9,656 nt of DNA from Lachnospiraceae bacterium (GTDB lineage: Bacteria > Bacillota > Clostridia > Lachnospirales > Lachnospiraceae). The notes beneath the pieces were generated by a model. The model worked only from the letters and a program-made list of their open reading frames with translations, was not told the DNA's origin and did no database searches. This document shows, piece after piece, positions 1-5,098 of this stretch. Numbering within the stretch: position 1 is the first letter of the stretch; every line of letters begins with the position of its first letter. The position numbers were made by a program, and so were the translations under genes. The stretch spans positions 1 through 9,656 of the forward strand of contig JAGCSS010000347.1 in assembly GCA_017964055.1 (NCBI GenBank), in the 5' to 3' direction.

Positions 1-744
1 GGCTGGGCGATCATCGACTGCATGATGAACCTGCCGATACTGTACTGGGCGTCCGAGGAGCTTAAGGATCCGAGATTCAAGGCCATAGCGATGCTGCATG
101 CGGATACCGCGATGAAGGCATTTATCCGCGAGGACGGCTCCATAAAGCATATCGTGGGATTTGATCCCGCGACCGGAGAGTATCTGAGAGACTACGGCGG
201 ACAGGGCTGCGGCGAAGGCTCGTCCTGGACACGCGGACAGGCGTGGGGACTGTACGGATTTACGCTTTCCTACCTGCATACGCATGAGCAGAGATACCTC
301 GATACGGCGATGAAGATCGCGGACAGGTTTGCGGAACGTATCCCTGCGGACGGCCTGATCCCCGTTGATTTTGACCAGCCGGATGAGCCGGATTACAAGG
401 ATTCGACCGCGGCTGCGATAGCGGCCTGCGGATTTATAACACTCGCGCAGTGTCTTGGCGGATGTAAAGGACCGTCCCCGATGTCAGCAGATACCTTCGG
501 AGGCAGCCAACCTGTCCCTGAAGGAAGAAGATTGGTATCGGAGAAGTATCTTGCCGCCGCGGAGATAATGCTTTCCGCACTCGATGAGAAGGACTGCGAT
601 TACGACCCGGAGCATGACGAGCTGCTTACCCGCTGCACTGCGGCTTATCACGACAAGGACCACGAGTTCCCGATCATTTACGGAGACTATTATTACATCG
701 AAGCTATCTGGAAGCTGACGGGCAGAGAACTGTTCATCTGGTAA
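1..744 (+). CDS. GH88 unsaturated glucuronyl hydrolase, 3' part (5' end outside window)
   Basis: The frame is open from base 1 to the TAA at 742-744, giving 247 residues of a family that is usually about 370-400 aa long, so roughly a third is missing at the N-terminus. The Met codons at 22 and 25 are internal. GH88 enzymes hydrate the 4,5-double bond of unsaturated uronic acids left by polysaccharide lyases, releasing a keto-acid sugar in the cytoplasm. Visible marks are IIDCMMNLPILYWAS at the start, whose Asp matches the catalytic Asp149 region of Bacillus UGL, then SSWTRGQAWGLYGF (about residues 75-88), and the C-terminal YGDYYYIEAIWKL block. RGQAW favours GH88 over the related GH105, which more often has RGNGW. 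The first catalytic Asp (Asp88 in UGL) lies outside the window. The gene probably forms an operon with the DUF2264 gene 30 bp downstream. The exact substrate (pectic, glycosaminoglycan-like or glucuronate-bearing) cannot be read from the fragment. Confidence 0.9.
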   Translation, partial: GWAIIDCMMNLPILYWASEELKDPRFKAIAMLHADTAMKAFIREDGSIKHIVGFDPATGEYLRDYGGQGCGEGSSWTRGQAWGLYGFTLSYLHTHEQRYLDTAMKIADRFAERIPADGLIPVDFDQPDEPDYKDSTAAAIAACGFITLAQCLGGCKGPSPMSADTFGGSQPVPEGRRLVSEKYLAAAEIMLSALDEKDCDYDPEHDELLTRCTAAYHDKDHEFPIIYGDYYYIEAIWKLTGRELFIW

Positions 745-774
745 TACTGCTATCCCTGACAAAAGGAGACTATC

Positions 775-2814
775 ATGAGATTCACACCCAAGACAACCGA
801 CTACAGACTCAGTCCTTTTACGGGGCTTACGCGTGAGAGCTGGCTGGAGGCCGCAGAGTACCTGATGGAAGGGATATTCTCCAACATCCCCGATATCGAG
901 GCACCCGTTGTGATGCCCAGATACGAGACCGAGGTGACCTATCCTCACGAGGGAGATCCCGAGTGGAGGTTCAAGGCCGAGATATTCGAAGGACTTACGC
1001 GCTCGTTCTTTATCGCGGCACCGCTCATAAAAAACAAACCCGATGTCACATTGAACGGCATCTGCCTGCGCGAGTATTACAAAAAACAGGTACTCTGCGC
1101 GGTAACGCATAATGAAAAAAACTACGTTTTCAATTTCACCGACATGAAGAAAATGGCGGCCCCGGACAATCCGGAGGCATGCTTCCAGCAGACCGTCGAG
1201 ACCGCGGCGCTGGTTATCTGTCTGTGGATGAGCAAAGAGCAGATATGGGATACCTATACCAAAGAGGAAAAGGACAGGATAGCCCTGTTCCTCCGCGATT
1301 TTGCGGTATCCTATACGGTTCCGCAGAACTGGCGACTGTTCAACATGCTCGATCTCGCGTTCCTGTATATGAACGGTTATGACATCGACGAGGATATCAT
1401 GCGAGATCACGCGCAGACGATACTCAATTATTATGCGGGAGACGGCTGGTACAGGGACGGACAGTGCTTCGACTATTACTCGTGCTGGGCCTTCAACATG
1501 TACACGGCGATCTGGAACAAATGGTACGGATATGAGAAGGAGCCTTATATCGCGGCCCGCTACGAAGAAAACTCCAATAAACTGATGGAGAATTATCCCA
1601 CATTCTTCGACCGCGACGGATTTACGAATATGTGGGGCAGGAGCTGTATCTACCGCAATGCTTCCACGAGCGCGTTCGACGGAAACCTGATGATGCGTGA
1701 GTCAAAGGCCGACCCCGGATTTTCCAGAAGGATCTGCTCGGGATCGCTGATGCAGTTCCTTGCGCGTGAGGATTTCCTGATAAACGGAGTACCTGCGCTC
1801 GGCTTCTACGGTCCGTTCTCGCCGCTGGTACAGGGCTATTCCTGTGCCGAATCGCCGCTCTGGCTCGGAAAGGCTTTTATGTGCCTTTGCCTGCCCGCGG
1901 ACCATCCTTTCTGGGCTAGCCCCGAGACCGAGGGCTTCTGGGTGCAGCTGGCGCCGCAGCAGACGCAGGAAACGGTGCTTGACGGCCCCGCGCTCTGCAC
2001 CGCTAACCATGCGGCGACGGGCATCACTGAGCTGCGTACCGGCAAGATCGTAAAAGCGCCCGATGACATTCACGGCATAGAGAATTATTCCAAGCTCGTT
2101 TTCAATACCAAATTCCCGTGGGAGGCACAGCCCGCAGAGAGCGTCCGCTCCCAGGAATATGTGCTCAGCTACGGCCGCGGTGATATCAGGCCCGCGAACG
2201 TCACTTTATGGCACGGGTATAAGGACAAAGTGCTCTACCGCAGACAGTTCTTTGACTATGACCTGAAGGCCGAAACACACTGGAAGACAGCCGTGAATCT
2301 GGCGGATTTTGCGATGCCGTGCGGGATAATGCGTGTTGACAGGATCAGGCTGTACCGTTATCCTTCGCGCCTGTCGCTCGGAGCCTTCGGATTCCCCGAC
2401 AACGGCACCGAGATAAAGCATCTCGAGCGTGACGGATATAAGGCGGTGATACTTAAGGGCACCGACAGCACCGGAAAGGCGAAACAGCTCGCGTTTACCG
2501 TGATGGACGGCTGGGACGGCATAGGACTCGCGCACAGCGTGGGGACCAATCCCGACAGCAGGGAATCTTACGTGCCCTACGCGTTTACCGACAGAAAGAG
2601 ACAGTACGGCTGCGAACAGTCGATCCTGATATCGCAGGTGCTCACCAAGGAGAGCGAAGAGGACTTTGCCGAGGACGAGATATTCCCGGTAAAGGAAGTT
2701 ATATATACCGATCCGCAGAAGCGGGGAGGCTACGGTCCCGTAAAGATCGTCCTGAAAAACGGCGACGAAAGAACCGTGGATTTTTACGGTATCGAAGGAC
2801 AGCTGGAGCTTTAA
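775..2814 (+). CDS. DUF2264 family protein, probable glycan-acting enzyme
   Basis: A complete 679-aa protein, started at the ATG at 775 because AAGGAG (763-768) sits six bases upstream. The N-terminal half is helical and matches DUF2264 (Pfam PF10022), which has an alpha/alpha-toroid look. Blocks in order are FKAEIFEGLTRSFFIAAPL (about 67-84), QNWRLFNMLDLAFLYMNGY (184-202), YYAGDGWYRDGQCFDYYS (219-236) and FFDRDGFTNMWGRSCIYR (277-294). The Trp/Tyr/Asp-rich DGWYRDG...FDYYS segment is the likeliest active-site wall. From about residue 400 the sequence is beta-rich, as in toroid-plus-sandwich lyases and hydrolases. No signal peptide is seen, so it is probably cytoplasmic. Pairing with GH88 suggests action on uronate-containing oligosaccharides. 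From memory, some DUF2264 relatives are beta-glucuronidases placed in CAZy GH154, and I cannot confirm membership here. The family call is firm; the reaction is inference. Confidence 0.85.
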   Translation: MRFTPKTTDYRLSPFTGLTRESWLEAAEYLMEGIFSNIPDIEAPVVMPRYETEVTYPHEGDPEWRFKAEIFEGLTRSFFIAAPLIKNKPDVTLNGICLREYYKKQVLCAVTHNEKNYVFNFTDMKKMAAPDNPEACFQQTVETAALVICLWMSKEQIWDTYTKEEKDRIALFLRDFAVSYTVPQNWRLFNMLDLAFLYMNGYDIDEDIMRDHAQTILNYYAGDGWYRDGQCFDYYSCWAFNMYTAIWNKWYGYEKEPYIAARYEENSNKLMENYPTFFDRDGFTNMWGRSCIYRNASTSAFDGNLMMRESKADPGFSRRICSGSLMQFLAREDFLINGVPALGFYGPFSPLVQGYSCAESPLWLGKAFMCLCLPADHPFWASPETEGFWVQLAPQQTQETVLDGPALCTANHAATGITELRTGKIVKAPDDIHGIENYSKLVFNTKFPWEAQPAESVRSQEYVLSYGRGDIRPANVTLWHGYKDKVLYRRQFFDYDLKAETHWKTAVNLADFAMPCGIMRVDRIRLYRYPSRLSLGAFGFPDNGTEIKHLERDGYKAVILKGTDSTGKAKQLAFTVMDGWDGIGLAHSVGTNPDSRESYVPYAFTDRKRQYGCEQSILISQVLTKESEEDFAEDEIFPVKEVIYTDPQKRGGYGPVKIVLKNGDERTVDFYGIEGQLEL

Positions 2815-2829
2815 TACAGAGGAAGATAT

Positions 2830-2880
2830 GGTGCCTGTTGCCGCGAAAGCTATGACAGGCACCTTTCTGTCGGTCTTGTT
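2830..2880 (+). terminator. Stem-loop terminator after the DUF2264 gene
   Basis: GGTGCCTGT (2830-2838) pairs perfectly with ACAGGCACC (2855-2863), a 9-bp stem. The 16-nt loop contains a small GC-GAAA-GC mini-hairpin (2843-2850). The following TTTCTGTCGGTCTTGTTTT is only moderately T-rich, so termination may be incomplete. It starts 16 bases after the stop codon, as expected for the end of the GH88-DUF2264 transcript. Confidence 0.65.
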
Positions 2881-2947
2881 TTATGTAAAACTTACAGAAA
2901 TTGATAAGGAAAATATCGATAAAGAGGATAACGTAAAAAACGATTTT

Positions 2948-2990
2948 AAAACTCGCAAACCCGCATAAACAGAGGATTTGCGAGTTTTTT
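2948..2990 (+). terminator. Strong intrinsic terminator, possibly bidirectional
   Basis: AAAACTCGCAAA (2948-2959) is perfectly complementary to TTTGCGAGTTTT (2977-2988), with a 17-nt loop and a run of six T (2985-2990) overlapping the 3' arm. The 5' arm starts with four A, so the structure also reads as a terminator on the minus strand. It backs up the weaker stem-loop upstream and insulates the transporter promoter. Confidence 0.8.
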
Positions 2991-3027
2991 GCGTAAAAAC
3001 AAAAACAAGCCGTTTTTTAGGTGAATC

Positions 3028-3056
3028 TTTACAAAACAGGGTGCTACCACGTTAAT
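3028..3056 (+). promoter_or_regulatory. Weak secondary promoter candidate
   Basis: TTTACA (3028-3033) and GTTAAT (3051-3056) are separated by 17 bp. The -35 matches consensus at five of six positions and the -10 at four of six. In AT-rich DNA this can arise by chance; the site at 3146-3174 is better. Confidence 0.2.
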
Positions 3057-3078
3057 TGAATAAAGTATTTGTGCATAT

Positions 3079-3093
3079 TGCATAATTTATGCA
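3079..3093. promoter_or_regulatory. TGCATAA palindrome, possible regulator site
   Basis: TGCATAA-T-TTATGCA is a perfect 15-bp palindrome centred at 3086, about 60 bp upstream of the main -35 box. A second TGCATA lies at 3072-3077. The position suits an activator, but no regulator gene is in the window and the motif is not one I can assign. Confidence 0.3.
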
Positions 3094-3125
3094 GATTTTA
3101 ACGCGCGAAACTATATATATTTATT

Positions 3126-3141
3126 ATAAAAACGTTTTTAT
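3126..3141. promoter_or_regulatory. Upstream LacI-type operator (O1)
   Basis: ATAAAAACGTTTTTAT is a perfect 16-bp palindrome with a central CpG (3133-3134). A CG flanked by A and T runs is the usual core of LacI/GalR-family operators, including CcpA cre sites. It ends four bases before the -35 box. The centre is exactly 63 bp from the CpG of the second site. Confidence 0.6.
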
Positions 3142-3145
3142 TGGG

Positions 3146-3174
3146 TTGCAATAGGGCTTTCCGCGTGCTAGTAT
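3146..3174 (+). promoter_or_regulatory. Main promoter of the transporter operon
   Basis: TTGCAA (-35, 3146-3151), a 17-bp spacer, and TAGTAT (-10, 3169-3174), preceded by TGC (3166-3168), which forms an extended -10. Transcription would start near 3181, leaving a leader of about 70 nt. The location between two operator-like palindromes and upstream of a gene with highly adapted codons supports it. Confidence 0.65.
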
Positions 3175-3186
3175 TTGGGCATGCAA

Positions 3187-3207
3187 GGAAGAAAACGTTT
3201 TTCTTCC
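3187..3207. promoter_or_regulatory. Downstream LacI-type operator (O2)
   Basis: GGAAGAAAA (3187-3195) and TTTTCTTCC (3199-3207) are perfect inverted arms around CGT. The core GAAAACGTTTTTC shares AAAACGTTTTT with the upstream site. It covers about +6 to +26 relative to the inferred transcription start, where a repressor would block initiation or elongation. In RNA the same arms could fold into a 9-bp hairpin at the 5' end of the message. Confidence 0.65.
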
Positions 3208-3208
3208 G

Positions 3209-3225
3209 GATCCGGCTGGCGGATC
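3209..3225 (+). ncRNA. Leader mRNA hairpin
   Basis: GATCCG (3209-3214) pairs with CGGATC (3220-3225) around the loop GCTGG. It lies in the inferred leader, 15 bases before the Shine-Dalgarno sequence, so it probably does not block ribosome access. It may protect the 5' end of the transcript. The overlapping CCGGATCCGG (3206-3215) offers an alternative fold. Confidence 0.3.
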
Positions 3226-3240
3226 ACATTTATCATTACA

Positions 3241-3246
3241 GGAGGA
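3241..3246 (+). promoter_or_regulatory. Ribosome binding site fixing the solute-binding protein start
   Basis: GGAGGA lies five bases upstream of ATG 3252 and is near-perfectly complementary to the 16S 3' end. It selects this ATG over the in-frame TTG at 3141, which lies upstream of the promoter -10 box and would add 37 residues before an obvious signal peptide. Confidence 0.9.
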
Positions 3247-3251
3247 TTTTT

Positions 3252-5000
3252 ATGAAATCAGTTAAGAGAGGGTTAGGACTGCTTCTCGTAGTTGCTATGC
3301 TCGTCGGCGCTCTTGCGGGATGTACAAAGAATACGGATCCCGGCACACAGCCCGCCACTAACAACACAGGCAGCACAAACACGGACTCGAAGCAGGGCGA
3401 CAGCCAGACTTCGAACAGCGGCGATCAGGGTACGGATACAACACCCGTTGATGCGGTTCCCGTTTATGAGACACTTGATAAGGACGTAGCAGGCGATATC
3501 TCGATCATGGTTTGGTCGGGTGACAGCGTGTACTACGAGGATCTCGGTCACAAGGACATCGCGGTTGAGGATCTTACCTCACAGAACGTTGCAGCCGTAT
3601 ACGCTATGGCTAAGGCGTTCAACAACAAGTATCCCAACGTTAAGATCAACCTCTGGGCTAAGACAGACGACCCCAACGCAAACGATACCTCATGGTATCA
3701 GGAGATGGAAAACTTCAAGGCTGAGCACGGCAAATATCCCGATGTTTACGCATCGACCGACCTTGTAGGCGACGTATCGAAGGGCCTTGTTGCAGACCTT
3801 TCCGTATTTGCCGACGATCCCGTTTACCAGAGCTTCAACAAGTCCATCATGGGCATCATGAACTACTACGGATTCCAGGCAGGACTTCCCCAGTTCATGC
3901 AGCCTTGGGCTATCTGGGTAAACAAGGACCTCGCAGAGCAGAACAACATCGACGTTCCCGAGCCTACATGGAATATCGACGAGTACACCGAGTTCATCAC
4001 TTCCGCAGACGGACAGACCTTCTGGGGCGAAGTTGAACTTCCTATTAAGAACATCGACACCGGCTGTGATACACTCATCAAGTCGATGGCTAACTACAGC
4101 GGCACAGGCGACAGAGTCGATCTTACCTCCGAGCAGGTTGACAAGCTCTTAAGCTACATCCCTACATGGTCCAAGTACACCATCTGGCAGCAGTACGGTC
4201 TTGGCAATGTTCCTCAGGAAGTTATGGATGACGGCTGGTGGTGGGGCTACCGCTTCTTCTGCCGCAACTACGTTCTTACCTCACAGGGTGATCCCTGGAT
4301 GATGGGCGCTGCAGCAGCTCCCGGAGCTGAGGTTAACGTTGTTGAGTCTTCCGACTGGGATATCTATCCCCGTCCTTCCACAGATTATGTAGGAAACAAC
4401 GTTGGTATCGTTATCGATCCCATGGCTATCCACAACTACGCAATGGATGACGGCAACCCTGAGTGGAGCGACGCTGAGATGGCTCAGTTCAAGCTTGCTT
4501 ACACCTTCGGTTCATTCTGGTGCGGTTCTACCGAGTCCTTCCAGGCAAGAGCAGATCAGATGTTCAACGACAACGGAACATTAAAGAGCTGCCTTAACGA
4601 CTCCTTCCCGCTTGTTACAGGCGCTGAGTTCGACAAGCAGATGGATATCTGGTATTCTGTAGGCATTCATCAGCGTTACGGCGATGCAAAGCTTATGCCC
4701 GGTTTCCAGTATGTTCTTAAGCTCTGGCAGGAAGGCCAGCTCTGGGATGTATCAGATAAGTGCTATCCTTACTTCGTAACCGAAGACGGCGCACAGAAGG
4801 CCTGCCTCTATGAGTGGCTCAACTGCTATTCGGCAGACGTTGCGGGCGTTGACGTTACCGAGGCTAACTGGCTCGACAACGTAAAGGCTCGTCTGGCAGA
4901 CTGGAACGAAGTTATCAATGCAAGATTTGTTCAGGCAGATGACGGTTTAAGAAGCGGTCTTACAAAGTACTACGGATTTACCGATGCCGATTTTAAGTAA
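3252..5000 (+). CDS. Sugar ABC transporter solute-binding lipoprotein (CUT1 type)
   Basis: A 582-aa extracytoplasmic lipoprotein that binds a carbohydrate and delivers it to the permeases encoded downstream. The signal peptide MKSVKRGLGLLLVVAMLVGA ends in a lipobox, LAGC, with lipidated Cys24. A Ser/Thr/Asn/Gly/Gln linker covers about residues 25-66. The binding domain starts at GDISIMVWSGD (about 81-91) and shows the SBP_bac_1 pattern: AMAKAFNNKYPNVKINLWAK, YPDVYAS, then the hinge-type GLPQFMQPWAIWVNKDLAEQ (211-230) and PTWNIDEYTEF. It is longer than the usual 420-500 aa. About 22 Trp residues (near 4%), including GWWWGYRFF, suggest several aromatic sugar-stacking subsites and an oligosaccharide ligand. 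I read no ATA codon in the whole gene, whereas ATA occurs in the neighbouring genes, which points to very high expression. The ligand is unknown; uronate-containing oligosaccharides are inferred from GH88. Confidence 0.9.
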   Translation: MKSVKRGLGLLLVVAMLVGALAGCTKNTDPGTQPATNNTGSTNTDSKQGDSQTSNSGDQGTDTTPVDAVPVYETLDKDVAGDISIMVWSGDSVYYEDLGHKDIAVEDLTSQNVAAVYAMAKAFNNKYPNVKINLWAKTDDPNANDTSWYQEMENFKAEHGKYPDVYASTDLVGDVSKGLVADLSVFADDPVYQSFNKSIMGIMNYYGFQAGLPQFMQPWAIWVNKDLAEQNNIDVPEPTWNIDEYTEFITSADGQTFWGEVELPIKNIDTGCDTLIKSMANYSGTGDRVDLTSEQVDKLLSYIPTWSKYTIWQQYGLGNVPQEVMDDGWWWGYRFFCRNYVLTSQGDPWMMGAAAAPGAEVNVVESSDWDIYPRPSTDYVGNNVGIVIDPMAIHNYAMDDGNPEWSDAEMAQFKLAYTFGSFWCGSTESFQARADQMFNDNGTLKSCLNDSFPLVTGAEFDKQMDIWYSVGIHQRYGDAKLMPGFQYVLKLWQEGQLWDVSDKCYPYFVTEDGAQKACLYEWLNCYSADVAGVDVTEANWLDNVKARLADWNEVINARFVQADDGLRSGLTKYYGFTDADFK

Positions 5001-5014
5001 GTAAAAGATTTTTC

Positions 5015-5059
5015 GGAAAAGCATATAGGGACTGTGTTATAGCAGTCCCTATGTTTTCC
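5015..5059 (+). terminator. Intra-operon stem-loop, possibly a leaky terminator
   Basis: ATAGGGACTG (5025-5034) pairs with CAGTCCCTAT (5043-5052) around an 8-nt loop. Outer arms GGAAAA (5015-5020) and TTTTCC (5054-5059) extend the stem across a small bulge. It begins 14 bases after the solute-binding protein stop codon and is followed by TTTTCC rather than a long T run. Such structures often let only part of the transcripts continue, or protect the upstream message from 3' decay, giving more binding protein than permease. Confidence 0.55.
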
Positions 5060-5066
5060 TTGATAA

Positions 5067-5078
5067 GAAAAACGTTTC
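5067..5078. promoter_or_regulatory. Third AAACGTTT operator-like site
   Basis: GAAAAACGTTTC contains the perfect 8-bp palindrome AAACGTTT (5070-5077), the same core as the two operators around 3133 and 3197. It sits between the intergenic stem-loop and the ribosome binding site of the next gene, so a bound repressor could act as a roadblock to read-through. I see no good promoter in this short gap. Confidence 0.4.
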
Positions 5079-5088
5079 GACAGGAAAT

Positions 5089-5094
5089 AGGTGG
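5089..5094 (+). promoter_or_regulatory. Ribosome binding site fixing the fusion-protein start
   Basis: AGGTGG lies four bases before ATG 5099. It favours this start over the in-frame ATG at 5051, which falls inside the 3' arm of the stem-loop and lacks a Shine-Dalgarno sequence. A GTG at 5096 is directly adjacent but too close to the site. Confidence 0.65.
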
Positions 5095-5098
5095 CGTG

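Larger units (their letters stand above)
2815..3251. other. 437-bp regulatory intergenic region
   Basis: AT-rich DNA between the catabolic pair and the transporter operon, with no convincing gene. From left to right it holds two stem-loop terminators (from 2830 and 2948), an AT-rich stretch with a weak possible promoter (3028-3056), a TGCATAA palindrome (3079-3093), a TA-rich tract (3111-3128), an AAAAACGTTTTT palindrome, the main promoter, a second palindrome, a leader hairpin and the ribosome binding site. The A/T-rich tract just upstream of the -35 box could also act as an UP-like element. Each element is listed separately. Confidence 0.8.

Noticed and set aside
484..1410. 308-codon open frame on the minus strand, antisense to the GH88 end and DUF2264 start
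   Set aside because: It overlaps two genes with clear family motifs, has no recognisable domain or Shine-Dalgarno support, and is the usual antisense shadow of codon-biased coding DNA.
2852..2968. Possible 38-aa ORF starting at ATG 2852 (MTGTFLSVLFYVKL...)
   Set aside because: It starts in the loop of the first terminator, ends in the loop of the second, lacks a convincing ribosome binding site, and is most simply chance in AT-rich DNA.
3141..3251. N-terminal extension of the solute-binding protein from TTG 3141
   Set aside because: The region contains the promoter and downstream operator and would put 37 residues before a perfect lipoprotein signal peptide. GGAGGA at 3241 supports ATG 3252.
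5051..5098. N-terminal extension of the fusion protein from ATG 5051
   Set aside because: That codon lies in the 3' arm of a stable stem-loop with no Shine-Dalgarno sequence, and the extension would push the membrane anchor away from the terminus.
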